Assembly (NCBI GenBank): GCA_910588505.1
Contig: CAJUPQ010000044.1
Span: forward strand, 1 to 28,446
Origin: an uncultured Hungatella sp.
Lineage (GTDB): Bacteria > Bacillota > Clostridia > Lachnospirales > Lachnospiraceae
Direction of reading: 5' to 3'
Length of the DNA: 28,446 bases
Under the pieces are notes generated by a model, which did not search any database, was not told the origin of the DNA, and worked only from the letters and a program-made list of their open reading frames with translations. Both the position numbers and the translations under genes were made by a program. Positions 13,744 to 21,907 of the stretch are shown one piece after another (the first letter of the stretch is position 1; each line of letters opens with the position of its first letter).

Positions 13744-16674
13744 ATGACCATGACAAGTGTAAAAGATTTAAAAGCTTACAGGTTTCTGCGGGAGAAAAAT
13801 GTAAAGGAGTTAAATTCCACCGCCTATTTTCTGGAGCACATAAAGAGCGGCGCCAGGCTGTTTCTTCTGTCCAATGACGACGAGAACAAGGTGTTTTCCA
13901 TCGGGTTTCGGACGCCGCCGTCGGATTCCACCGGTGTGCCCCACATTCTGGAGCACAGCGTTCTGTGCGGGTCGAAGAAGTTTCCGGTAAAGGACCCCTT
14001 TGTGGAGCTGGTGAAGGGCTCCATGAACACCTTTCTCAACGCCATGACCTATCCGGACAAGACGGTGTACCCTGTGGCCAGCACCAATGACAAGGATTTT
14101 CAGAACCTGATGGACGTGTATCTGGACGCGGTGCTGAACCCCAACATCTACAAAGAACCTAAGATCTTTATGCAGGAGGGGTGGCACTATGAGCTGGAGT
14201 CGGAGGATGGGGTGCTGACTTACAACGGCGTGGTGTACAATGAGATGAAGGGGGCGTTTTCGTCGCCGGAGAGCGTGCTGGAGCGGTATACCCAGAAGGT
14301 GCTGTTTCCGGACACCTGCTACGGGTATGAGTCCGGCGGGGACCCGAAGGACGTGCCCAAGCTGACCTATGAGGCGTTTCTGGACTTCCACAGGACATAC
14401 TACCATCCCAGCAACAGCTACATTTACCTGTACGGTGATATGGATATGGCCGAGAAGCTGGAGTGGCTGGACAGGGAATACTTAGGCTGTTATGACAGGC
14501 TGGAGGTTGACTCCCGGATCCATATGCAGAAGCCCTTTGAGGCTCCAAAACATGAGGAGATCACCTACTCCGTCACTGAGGAGGAGGATGAGGAGAACGG
14601 GGCTTATCTGTCGATCAGCGACGTGGTAGGTACGGATCTGGACCCGAAACTGTACGTGGCCTTCCAGATTCTGGAGTATACGCTGATCGAGGCTCCGGGG
14701 GCGCCTCTTAAACAGGCCCTTCTGGACGCGGGCATCGGGCAGGATATTTTCGGCGGGTATGACAGCGGGATTTTGCAGCCCTATTTCTCCGTCATTGCCA
14801 AGGGGGCAAAGGCGGAGCAGAAGGGTGAGTTTCTGGCAGTGGTCAAGGGGACTCTTGGGAAGCTGGCGGATGAGGGGATCAACAGGAAGAGCCTTTTGGC
14901 GGGGATGAATTATTCAGAGTTTAAGTACCGGGAGGCGGACTACGGGACCACGCCAAAGGGGCTGATGTACGGGCTTCAAAGCCTGGACAGCTGGCTTTAC
15001 GGCGGGGATCCGCTGATGCATCTGGAGTACCAGGAGACCTTTGACTTCCTGAAAAAGGAAGTGGCCAACGGGTATTTTGAGAACCTCCTTCGGGAGTATC
15101 TGCTGGACAATCCATTTGAGGCGGTTCTGGTGGTGAAGCCGGAGAAGAATCTGACGGCGAAAAATGACAGGGAGCTGGCAGAAAGGTTAAAGGCCTACAG
15201 GGAGAGTCTGTCAAGGGAGGAGGTCCTTCGGATCGTGGAGCAGACCAGGGAACTTAAGGAGTATCAGGATACGCCTTCCACCAGGGAGGAGCTGGAGACG
15301 ATCCCCATGCTCAGACGGTCGGATATCGGGACGAAAGCGGAGGAGCTTAAGTGGGAGGAATACCAGATCAAGGGCGTTTTGGTGCTGCACCATGAGATGT
15401 TTACCTCAGGGATCGGGTATTTGAAGGTGCTGTTTAACACGGATCGGGTGCCGTCTGAGGATCTGCCCTATGTGGGGCTTTTGAAAACGGTTTTGGGGTA
15501 CGTGGATACGGAGCATTACACCTACAGCGATCTGACCAGTGAGATCCATCTCAACAGCGGCGGGATCGGGTTTAGCACTTCGGCCTACGTGGATCTTAAG
15601 AACCTGCCCGGGTTTACGGGGGTGTTTGCGGCTGACGCCAGGGTGCTGTATGAGAAGCTGCCCTTTGCCTTTGAGATGATCGGGGAGATTCTCTCCGGGT
15701 CCAGGCTGGACGATGAGAAGCGTCTTGGAGAGATCCTGCGGGAGACCAAGTCCAGGTCCAGGATGAAGCTGGAGAATGCCAGCCACAGCGCGGCGGTATC
15801 CAGGGCCACCTCCTATTTTTCACCTACGTCGGCCTTCAATGACTGCACCGGCGGGATCGGGTTCTACCAGTTTTTGGAGGGCGTGGTCAGGGATTATGAC
15901 AGGGATGCCAGAACGCTTATAGGGAAGCTGAAAGAGGTGGCAGGGAAGCTGTTTACCGTGGACAACATGCTGATCAGCTACACGGCGGACGGGAAAGGGT
16001 TTGCCGGCCTGGAGGGTTCCATGGATAAGCTTACGGACAAACTGCCAAAAGGGGACGGAAAAACCTATGGGTTTACCTTTAAGGCGGGGAACCGGAATGA
16101 AGGGTTCAAGACTTCCTCCCAGGTCAACTATGTGGCCAGGTGCGGGAATTTCAGGGATGAAGGGTTTGAGTACACCGGAGCGCTGCGGATCTTAAAGCTG
16201 ATCTTAAGCTATGATTACCTGTGGCTGAACCTGCGGGTGAAGGGCGGAGCCTACGGGTGCATGAGCGGCTTCGGGCGCTCCGGTGAGGGGTATTTCGTGT
16301 CCTACCGGGATCCGGGCATGGCCAGGACCAATGAGGTCTATGAGAAGATTGTGGAGTATCTGGAGAGTTTCGATGTGGATGAGCGGGATATGACCAAGTA
16401 TGTCATCGGCACGGTCAGCGCCATGGATACGCCGTTTACGCCGGCAGATAAGGGGGCCAGAGGACTGTCCGGGTATCTGTCCGGGGTGACGGGTGAGATG
16501 CTGCAGCAGGAGAGGGATGAGGTGCTTAAGGCACAGCCGGAGGATATCCGTAGGCTGGCCGGGATCGTGAAGGCGATTCTGGATACAGGGAGCTTGTGTA
16601 CCATTGGGAATGAGGAAAAGATTGAGAGCGACAGGGGGATGTTTGGGGAGGTTAAGAGCTTGTACAACGGGTGA
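13744..16674 (+). CDS. M16C-family zinc metallopeptidase (presequence protease-like)
   Basis: At 976 residues this is a full-length pitrilysin-type peptidase of the PreP/M16C subfamily, built of four homologous domains in one chain. The inverted zinc motif HILEH is at residues 67-71 (H67, E70, H71), and the third zinc ligand is E167 in NEMKGAF. In the C-terminal half, the segment around GGAYGCMSGFGRSG matches the conserved Arg/Tyr-containing substrate-binding region. These enzymes degrade peptides of a few tens of residues in a closed chamber; no signal peptide is present, so it is cytoplasmic. AAAAGGAA precedes ATG 13744; ATG 13750 is an alternative start. It sits directly upstream of era. 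Confidence 0.94.
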   Translation: MTMTSVKDLKAYRFLREKNVKELNSTAYFLEHIKSGARLFLLSNDDENKVFSIGFRTPPSDSTGVPHILEHSVLCGSKKFPVKDPFVELVKGSMNTFLNAMTYPDKTVYPVASTNDKDFQNLMDVYLDAVLNPNIYKEPKIFMQEGWHYELESEDGVLTYNGVVYNEMKGAFSSPESVLERYTQKVLFPDTCYGYESGGDPKDVPKLTYEAFLDFHRTYYHPSNSYIYLYGDMDMAEKLEWLDREYLGCYDRLEVDSRIHMQKPFEAPKHEEITYSVTEEEDEENGAYLSISDVVGTDLDPKLYVAFQILEYTLIEAPGAPLKQALLDAGIGQDIFGGYDSGILQPYFSVIAKGAKAEQKGEFLAVVKGTLGKLADEGINRKSLLAGMNYSEFKYREADYGTTPKGLMYGLQSLDSWLYGGDPLMHLEYQETFDFLKKEVANGYFENLLREYLLDNPFEAVLVVKPEKNLTAKNDRELAERLKAYRESLSREEVLRIVEQTRELKEYQDTPSTREELETIPMLRRSDIGTKAEELKWEEYQIKGVLVLHHEMFTSGIGYLKVLFNTDRVPSEDLPYVGLLKTVLGYVDTEHYTYSDLTSEIHLNSGGIGFSTSAYVDLKNLPGFTGVFAADARVLYEKLPFAFEMIGEILSGSRLDDEKRLGEILRETKSRSRMKLENASHSAAVSRATSYFSPTSAFNDCTGGIGFYQFLEGVVRDYDRDARTLIGKLKEVAGKLFTVDNMLISYTADGKGFAGLEGSMDKLTDKLPKGDGKTYGFTFKAGNRNEGFKTSSQVNYVARCGNFRDEGFEYTGALRILKLILSYDYLWLNLRVKGGAYGCMSGFGRSGEGYFVSYRDPGMARTNEVYEKIVEYLESFDVDERDMTKYVIGTVSAMDTPFTPADKGARGLSGYLSGVTGEMLQQERDEVLKAQPEDIRRLAGIVKAILDTGSLCTIGNEEKIESDRGMFGEVKSLYNG

Positions 16675-16704
16675 TGAGAAAAACGCATAAGAGGAAAAAA
16701 GAAC

Positions 16705-17607
16705 ATGAACGATAATTTTAAATCAGGCTTCGCGGCCCTGGTAGGCCGTCCCAATGTAGGCAAATCCACCCTGATGAACCATCTGATCGGCCAGAAAATC
16801 GCTATCACGTCGGAGAAGCCCCAGACCACCAGAAACCGCATTCAGACCGTGTACACGAATGAGCGGGGGCAGATTGTGTTTTTGGATACACCGGGGATCC
16901 ACAAGGCGAAGAATAAGCTGGGAGAGTATATGGTGAACGTGGCGGAGTCCACCTTGAAGGAGGTGGACGTTATCTTGTGGCTGGTGGAGCCTTCCACGTT
17001 TATCGGGGCCGGGGAGCGGCATATTGCGGAGATTCTGGGGAAGGTGAAGACGCCGGTGATCCTGGTGATCAATAAGATCGACACAGTGAAAAATCAGGAC
17101 GATATATTGATGTATATGGACGCCTACCGCAAGGTCTGTGACTTTGCGGAGATTGTGCCCGTGTCGGCGCTGCGAAACCGGAATACGGAAAAGATGACGG
17201 ATCTGATCTTTAAGTACCTGCCCTATGGGCCCCAATACTATGATGAGGACACGGTGACAGACCAGCCCATGCGGCAGATTGCGGCGGAGCTGATTAGGGA
17301 GAAAGCCCTGCGTCTTCTGGAGGAGGAGATTCCCCACGGGATCGCGGTGACCATTGAGGCCATGACAGAGCGGAAAAACGGGATGTTTGACATTGAGGCC
17401 AACATCGTGTGTGAGAGGGAGTCCCACAAGGGGATCATCATCGGAAAGGGCGGGAGTATGCTGAAAAAGATCGGGACCGCCGCCCGGATTGAGATTGAGA
17501 ACCTGATGGGGACCAGGGTGAATCTGCAGCTGTGGGTGAAGGTGAGAAGAGAGTGGCGGGACAGTGAGCTTTATATGAAAAATTATGGGTATTATCAGCA
17601 GAAGTGA
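16705..17607 (+). CDS. era: GTPase Era
   Basis: The 300-residue Era protein is a ribosome-assembly GTPase that binds the 3' end of 16S rRNA. G1 is GRPNVGKS at residues 14-21, G3 is DTPG at 61-64 and G4 is NKID at 123-126. The C-terminal KH domain has IIIGKGGS around residues 244-251. Length and order are standard. AAGAGGAAAAAAG lies upstream of ATG 16705, 30 bases after the M16C stop. A strong bidirectional terminator follows. recO, which normally lies close downstream of era in Firmicutes, is here 3.5 kb away, beyond a minus-strand block. Confidence 0.97.
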   Translation: MNDNFKSGFAALVGRPNVGKSTLMNHLIGQKIAITSEKPQTTRNRIQTVYTNERGQIVFLDTPGIHKAKNKLGEYMVNVAESTLKEVDVILWLVEPSTFIGAGERHIAEILGKVKTPVILVINKIDTVKNQDDILMYMDAYRKVCDFAEIVPVSALRNRNTEKMTDLIFKYLPYGPQYYDEDTVTDQPMRQIAAELIREKALRLLEEEIPHGIAVTIEAMTERKNGMFDIEANIVCERESHKGIIIGKGGSMLKKIGTAARIEIENLMGTRVNLQLWVKVRREWRDSELYMKNYGYYQQK

Positions 17608-17616
17608 GGCTGGCAT

Positions 17617-17675
17617 AAAAAGAAGGGGGCACATAAATCCAGGTGATTTCCGGATTTATGTGCCCCTTCTTTTTC
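17617..17675. terminator. Bidirectional intrinsic terminator between era and rubrerythrin genes
   Basis: AGAAGGGGGCACATAAATCC (17621-17640) pairs with 17652-17670 in a stem of about 19 bp with one bulged G. A T-run follows on the plus strand and an A-run precedes it (U-run on the minus strand). It can end both the era transcript and the convergent rubrerythrin transcript. Confidence 0.92.
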
Positions 17676-17701
17676 AGAGAGACAGAGTCTTATGTTTCGG
17701 A

Positions 17702-18241
17702 TCAATAGTTCTCTGCGTGTACCTCAAAATAGCTCTGGGGATGAGCGCAGGTGGGGCATACTTCCGGGGCCTTTGTGCCGATGACGATGTGTCCGCAGTT
17801 GCGGCACTCCCACACCTTTACTTCGCTCTTCTCAAACACTGCCGCTGTCTCCACGTTTTTCAGCAGGGCGCGGTATCTCTCCTCATGGTGCTTTTCGATG
17901 GCGCCCACCAGGCGGAATTTGGCGGCAAGCTCCGGAAATCCCTCCTCTTCTGCCGTCTTGGCGAAATTCTCATACATGTCGGTCCACTCATAGTTTTCGC
18001 CGTCCGCGGCCGCGGCCAGGTTTTCCTTGGTATCGCCGATTCCGTTTAACTCCTTGAGCCACATCTTGGCGTGCTCTTTCTCATTGTCCGCTGTTTTTAA
18101 GAACAAAGCCGCGATCTGCTCATATCCTTCCTTCTTGGCCTTGGAGGCGAAATAGGTGTACTTGTTCCTTGCCTGGGATTCCCCGGCAAATGCCGCCTCC
18201 AGGTTTTTTTCTGTCTGTGTTCCCGTGTACTTTGTGCTCAT
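17702..18241 (-). CDS. rbr: Rubrerythrin
   Basis: This 179-residue rubrerythrin reduces hydrogen peroxide in anaerobes. The N-terminal ferritin-like di-iron domain supplies glutamate/histidine ligands in NLEAAFAGESQARNKY, DNEKEHAKMW and IEKHHEERYR. The C-terminal rubredoxin-like FeS4 site is formed by CRNCG and CPTC. The start at 18241 (MSTKYTGTQ) is fixed by a perfect AAGGAGG upstream; a longer reading would add 22 unconserved residues. It lies in the same strand block as perR and a decayed rubredoxin fusion gene, consistent with a peroxide-response role. I could not identify its promoter or a full PerR palindrome upstream. Confidence 0.95.
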   Translation of the reverse strand: MSTKYTGTQTEKNLEAAFAGESQARNKYTYFASKAKKEGYEQIAALFLKTADNEKEHAKMWLKELNGIGDTKENLAAAADGENYEWTDMYENFAKTAEEEGFPELAAKFRLVGAIEKHHEERYRALLKNVETAAVFEKSEVKVWECRNCGHIVIGTKAPEVCPTCAHPQSYFEVHAENY

Positions 18242-18377
18242 GTTGTGTTTCCTCCTTAAAATAATATGTGCCGGCATGTGCCGCGGCCGGCGGCTGCCGG
18301 GGGGCAAATCCCTGCTGTTATAGAAGGCCTTATTCTTCCGGGGGGTTTGCCTTGACAGTTTATAATATCACACCATA

Positions 18378-18410
18378 CCCGGGAGAGCCGACTTCACCGG
18401 CTCTCCCGGG
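18378..18410 (-). other. Strong hairpin downstream of the decayed rubredoxin fusion gene
   Basis: CCCGGGAGAGCCG (18378-18390) and CGGCTCTCCCGGG (18398-18410) form a perfect 13-bp GC-rich stem with loop ACTTCAC. It lies 20 bases beyond the stop of the minus-strand gene at 18431. No U-run follows on either strand, so it could be a processing site or a degraded terminator. The remaining bases between it and the rubrerythrin gene hold nothing else I can support. Confidence 0.55.
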
Positions 18411-18430
18411 CCGGAGCTGATATCCGTCAG

Positions 18431-18991
18431 TTAGGGGTCTGGCCTGCGTGGGGGATGCCTGTGTTCCCATATGTCCCTGCTGACGGTGCAGAGGCCGTCA
18501 ATGGACAGGCCGTGGATATCCGTGTTGCCGGTGATTCTTGCAAATGTTTTTAGTTCGCCGGCGGAACATCTCAGGTAGTTCTCCACCCGCCTGGCGGCAG
18601 CGTCAATATGTAACCGTTCCCTCAAAGCTTCATCCTGGGTGGCGCCCCCCACAGGGCACATGCCGGTGCCTGCGGCCGCGCTTCCCCTTGCCAGGGCGAT
18701 CTTCGTCTCTTTGGACAGGGCGCCGAAGGACATGTGGGAAATGTATACCGGCATGTCAGGGACCATGGGCTTTTGGGCGTGTTTTCCGATGACGGTTTTC
18801 AGGGGCACATCTGCGTGTTCATCCAGAGGCATGGGACTTAACTGGGCTCCAAGCACAAGCGCATTATCCCAGCCGGCTTCGAACTTCTCCGGCGGCTGTT
18901 TGCACAGCGGGCACTGGGTCAGCTGGGAAAATGGTTTCCCCTCTTTTTCTTCGTCGTACACATACCCGCAGACCGTACATCTGTAGACCAT
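18431..18991 (-). pseudogene. Decayed rubredoxin / glutamate synthase-like fusion
   Basis: The open frame encodes 186 residues. The N terminus is a complete rubredoxin module with C5, C8, C27 and C30 (CTVCGY and CPLC). It continues into a GltB-type FMN domain (PVYISHMSFGALSKETKIALARGSA) but after AAAGT jumps straight to GMCPVGGATQDEALRERL. That segment normally lies about 250 residues later, so most of the FMN barrel is missing in frame. The end is also shifted: the frame reads WEHRHPPRRPDP and stops, while the adjacent frame reads GIPHAGQTPN then TGA, the expected ending. A large internal deletion plus a C-terminal frameshift make this a non-functional synthase; the rubredoxin part could still be expressed. 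GAGGGG precedes the ATG, 15 bases after perR. Confidence 0.8.
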
Positions 18992-19006
18992 GGTAAATCC
19001 CCTCTT

Positions 19007-19369
19007 TTATTTGTTCTTTCTGCACGTAGGGCAGAGATAGAATACCTTCAGATCATAGGAAATGATCCCTTCCCCAAGCTGGTCTTCCAGGCTGACCGTC
19101 AGATCCTGGAAGTTGATATCGGACAGGGCGCCGCACCTCAGGCATACAAGATGGTCGTGCTTTCTGATCTTGTCGTAGCGGTCAGGGGAGCCCTCTATGG
19201 ACATCCTCCGTATCAGGCCCTTCTGGCACAGGGTGTTTAGGTTGTTGTATATGGTTGCCTGGACGACTTTTGGTTCTGTTTTTTTCAGTTCTAAAAAAAT
19301 CTGTTCTGCTGTCATATGGCCGTCGGACTCATGGATCAGGGTCAGGATCTGTTCTGCGTATTTTGTCAT
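19007..19369 (-). CDS. perR: PerR-type peroxide-sensing Fur-family repressor
   Basis: This 120-residue Fur-family protein is a short PerR-like form. Winged-helix residues VVQATIYNNLNTL are followed by a metal-sensing segment with RKHDHLVCLRCG and a C-terminal CPTC; the two CxxC pairs form the structural zinc site. PerR represses peroxide-defence genes until Fe-catalysed oxidation of its histidines releases it from DNA. The assignment over Fur or Zur is supported by the neighbouring rubrerythrin and rubredoxin genes and by a 15-bp palindrome close to the PerR box at its own promoter. The decayed fusion gene lies 15 bases downstream. No strong ribosome binding site is visible. Confidence 0.85.
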   Translation of the reverse strand: MTKYAEQILTLIHESDGHMTAEQIFLELKKTEPKVVQATIYNNLNTLCQKGLIRRMSIEGSPDRYDKIRKHDHLVCLRCGALSDINFQDLTVSLEDQLGEGIISYDLKVFYLCPTCRKNK

Positions 19370-19385
19370 GTGGTCACCACTGTTT

Positions 19386-19400
19386 TTAGAATTATTCTAA
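19386..19400 (-). promoter_or_regulatory. PerR box-like operator
   Basis: Read on the minus strand the site is TTAGAATAATTCTAA, a 7-1-7 palindrome. It matches the B. subtilis Per box TTATAATNATTATAA except for one symmetric change per arm. It touches the -10 hexamer of the perR promoter and lies about 17 bases upstream of the perR start, ideal for autorepression. Confidence 0.75.
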
Positions 19401-19428
19401 TTATAATACCATCCGGAAAATTTGTCCA
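19400..19428 (-). promoter_or_regulatory. perR promoter
   Basis: On the minus strand TGGACA (19423-19428) and TATAAT (19400-19405) are separated by 17 bases: a near-consensus sigma-A promoter. The PerR-type palindrome begins at the -10 box. The promoter fits in the gap before the stop of the MATE gene, so perR is independently transcribed. Confidence 0.78.
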
Positions 19429-19436
19429 GAGGGTTT

Positions 19437-20813
19437 TTAGATTTTGGCTCCGCCATCCAGGATTCGGTTGAGACGTGAGAACAGCATAAAGCCGGTTACG
19501 GACGCTGCCAGGATATCGCTGACCGGTTCCGCCACAAAGACTCCAAACACCTGGCTGGGGAGAATATGGGGCAGGATAAAGATCAGGGGGATGAGAAGCA
19601 CCAGTTTTCGAAGGCATGCCATGAGCAGGCTTATTTTGGCCTGCCCCAGGGCCATAAAGGTCTGCTGGCAGGAGATCTGTATGCCGGTGGAGAAGATACC
19701 CGCCATGTAGATGCGCATGGCCCACACCGTAAAGTCCACAAGGGCGGGATCGCCGCTGAAAATATTGGCGAACACCCCGGGTATGGTGAGGAAAAGAATC
19801 CATAGCAGGGCGGCATAGCCTGTACACGCCAGAAATTGGCAGGCAAATGCCTGCTTGACCCGGTCTTTTTTGCCTGCGCCGAAGTTGTAGCTCATGATGG
19901 GCTGGCCGCCCTGGCAGATTCCCTGGAGGGGCAGGGTCACCAGCTGGCTGCAGGAGGAGATGATGGTCATGGCCCCCACGGCCACGTCACCGCCGTAGCG
20001 GGAGAGGCTGCTGTTGAAGCTGATATTCAGAAGGCTTTCCGTGCTGAGCATCACAAAGGTGGAGATCCCAAGGGCCAGGCAGGGAAGGATTATGCCGGGC
20101 TCCAGTTTCAGGCTTGACAGGGTGAGCCGGAGCATGGTTTTGCGCCCCCTTAAGAACAGGAGAACCCACAGGGCGCTGACTGCCTGGCTTATGACCGTGG
20201 CGATGGCGGCTCCCTCAACGCCCATGTGAAATCCGAATATGAGGATGGGGTCCAGAATGATGTTGCACACAGCACCCATAACTGTGGTTATCATGCTGAA
20301 TTTGGCGAACCCCTGGGTAGTGATGAAGGGGTTCATTCCCATGACAATCATGACAAAGACAATGCCCAGGATGTAGATGCGGGCATAGGCCAGGGCGTAG
20401 GGAAGGGTCACGTCGCTGGCGCCGAAAAGCCTTAATAGCTGGGGAGCGAACCGGTAGAATACGGCGGTCAGGACCACGGCGAAGATCATAAGCACGCAAA
20501 AGCAGTTGCCAAGGATCTTCTGGGAGCTTTCCCGGTCGTTTTTCCCCATGGCGATGGCTGCCCTGGGGGCGCCGCCGGAGCCGGCCAGCATGGCAAAGGC
20601 GTTTATCATCATCAGGATGGGCAGAAACAGGCCCACGCCTGTCAGGGCTGAGGCCCCCGCTTCGGGGATGTGGCCGATGTAGATCCGGTCTACGATGTTG
20701 TAGAGCATGTTGATCAGCTGGGCCACCACCGCGGGTATGGCAAGGTTCAGCATCAGTTTGGAGATGCTGCCGCTTCCCATGTCTTGGGTGGGTTTTTGTT
20801 GTGATCGTGCCAT
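19437..20813 (-). CDS. MATE-family multidrug/cation antiporter
   Basis: This 458-residue integral membrane protein is a full-length MATE transporter with about 12 hydrophobic helices in two repeats. Typical segments are LAIPAVVAQLINMLYNIVDRIYIGHI at the first helix, GSGGAPRAAIAMGKND after helix 2 and the second-half counterpart GICQGGQPIMSYNFGAGKKDRV. MATE proteins export drugs or metabolites in exchange for sodium or protons; the substrate cannot be predicted. The start is supported by AGGAGGAATCTACC. It lies upstream of perR on the same strand. It is clearly a different lineage from the MATE protein at 26946. Confidence 0.92.
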   Translation of the reverse strand: MARSQQKPTQDMGSGSISKLMLNLAIPAVVAQLINMLYNIVDRIYIGHIPEAGASALTGVGLFLPILMMINAFAMLAGSGGAPRAAIAMGKNDRESSQKILGNCFCVLMIFAVVLTAVFYRFAPQLLRLFGASDVTLPYALAYARIYILGIVFVMIVMGMNPFITTQGFAKFSMITTVMGAVCNIILDPILIFGFHMGVEGAAIATVISQAVSALWVLLFLRGRKTMLRLTLSSLKLEPGIILPCLALGISTFVMLSTESLLNISFNSSLSRYGGDVAVGAMTIISSCSQLVTLPLQGICQGGQPIMSYNFGAGKKDRVKQAFACQFLACTGYAALLWILFLTIPGVFANIFSGDPALVDFTVWAMRIYMAGIFSTGIQISCQQTFMALGQAKISLLMACLRKLVLLIPLIFILPHILPSQVFGVFVAEPVSDILAASVTGFMLFSRLNRILDGGAKI

Positions 20814-20886
20814 GGTAGATTCCTCCTTTTTGGGGTGGTATTTGTGGTTTTCATTACATGATATCGCTTTTGAGGGAGATTTTCAA

Positions 20887-20972
20887 GTGTATTATTTAGT
20901 GAGCATGGGGGCGAGGGTAGTCGTGATGCCAGTCAGAGAAGGAGAGATGTCCCGTCCGGGGTCAGATATGCC
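20887..20972 (+). repeat. MPxREGEMSRPG-encoding repeat (copy 1)
   Basis: These bases match the reverse complement of 24233-24317. About 50 consecutive bases differ at only a couple of positions, covering TAGTCGTGATGCCAG and CAGAGAAGGAGAGATGTCCC. In both copies TTGAG(G/T), 14 bases and TAT(T/A)AT lie at the same distance upstream. An in-frame peptide MPVREGEMSRPG starts at 20926; here the frame stays open to 21051. The element is in the 310-base gap between the minus-strand MATE gene and recO, which otherwise holds only the recO promoter. Whether it is a small RNA, a tiny gene or a mobile repeat is unknown. Confidence 0.65.
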
Positions 20973-21023
20973 TTCTGAAAGTAATTTTTTGGGAGGGATG
21001 GCGAAAGGAAATTCGGGGACGCC

Positions 21024-21052
21024 TTGCGCGATCGGGATGCAGATGGTATGAT
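21024..21052 (+). promoter_or_regulatory. Probable recO promoter
   Basis: TTGCGC (21024-21029) and TATGAT (21047-21052) are separated by 17 bases, about 70 bases upstream of the recO start. This would let recO be transcribed independently of era, which is needed because a convergent block separates them. Confidence 0.6.
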
Positions 21053-21123
21053 AGCAGGACAAAGAGTCCCAATATTTAAGAAAACAGAGGGTGGATTTTA
21101 GACGGGAAGGCGGATAGGGTATT

Positions 21124-21810
21124 ATGAGAGAGGTTCTGGAATTGACCGGGATGGTGATCAAGGTTTCTTCTGTGGGGGAGTATGACCGGAGGCTGGTGAT
21201 ACTGACCTGGGAGCGGGGGAAGATCACGGCTTTTGCCAGGGGGGCCAAGCGCCCGGGCAGCAGCCTTATGGGGCCGTCCCGCCCCTTTGCCTTCGGGAAG
21301 TTTAAGCTTTATGAGGGCAGGGATTCCTACACCCTCCAGGGGGCGGAGATCAGCCGGTATTTTGAGGAACTGGCTGGGGACATGGAGGGGGCTTGCTACG
21401 GGCAGTATTTTTTGGAGATGGCGGACTATTATACAAGGGAGAATGTGGACGGGGGCGGGATGCTTTTGCTGATCTACCAGTCTCTCAGAGCCATTTTAAA
21501 GCCCCGGATCCCCAATGAGCTGGTGCGGCGGGTGTTTGAGCTGAAGGCCATGGTGGTTAACGGGGAGTACACGGAGAGGCCGCCTGTAAAGGTCAGTGAT
21601 TCGGCGGGGTATACCTGGGAGTATGTGGTGGCGTCGCCTGTGGAGAAGCTGTACACCTTTGTGGTGACGGATTCGGTTTTGGAGGAGTTCGGGCGGTGTG
21701 TGGACCAAAATAAGGGGCGTTACATTGACAGGGAGTTTCATTCTCTGGAGATTTTGAAGGCGCTGACGGCCAGAGATAAGAGGGGAAAGACGGTGGGAGA
21801 GACGGTATGA
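21124..21810 (+). CDS. recO: DNA repair protein RecO
   Basis: The 228-residue protein matches RecO, which loads RecA onto SSB-coated DNA and anneals strands in the RecFOR pathway. The N-terminal OB fold (about 1-80) shows LELTGMVIKVSSVGEYDRRLVILT and the typical KITAFARGAKRPGS. The helical C-terminal domain includes YFLEMADYYT and ELKAMVVNGE. Many RecO proteins carry a four-cysteine zinc site in the C-terminal half; I see only two isolated cysteines, so the zinc site is absent, and the protein is slightly short. Its place before a lipoprotein gene and glyS agrees with the usual era-recO-glyS region. Confidence 0.93.
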   Translation: MREVLELTGMVIKVSSVGEYDRRLVILTWERGKITAFARGAKRPGSSLMGPSRPFAFGKFKLYEGRDSYTLQGAEISRYFEELAGDMEGACYGQYFLEMADYYTRENVDGGGMLLLIYQSLRAILKPRIPNELVRRVFELKAMVVNGEYTERPPVKVSDSAGYTWEYVVASPVEKLYTFVVTDSVLEEFGRCVDQNKGRYIDREFHSLEILKALTARDKRGKTVGETV

Positions 21811-21907
21811 AATGGAATGCAAAATGGGATGGAAACGCAAAAAAGTATTGAAAAGAGGGCTGAAAAAGGTTATACTGTCCAGGACAGCAGCAGGCAGGAG
21901 GAAAATT

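Noticed and set aside
18352..18370. TTGACA and TTATAAT near the rubrerythrin leader as a promoter or full PerR box
   Set aside because: The spacing between the hexamers is far too short for a promoter, it is on the wrong strand for rubrerythrin, and only one half of a PerR palindrome is present.
21812..21907. Upstream start for the lipoprotein gene
   Set aside because: It would place 32 charged residues before a clear lipoprotein signal peptide, while ATG 21908 has a perfect AGGAGG.
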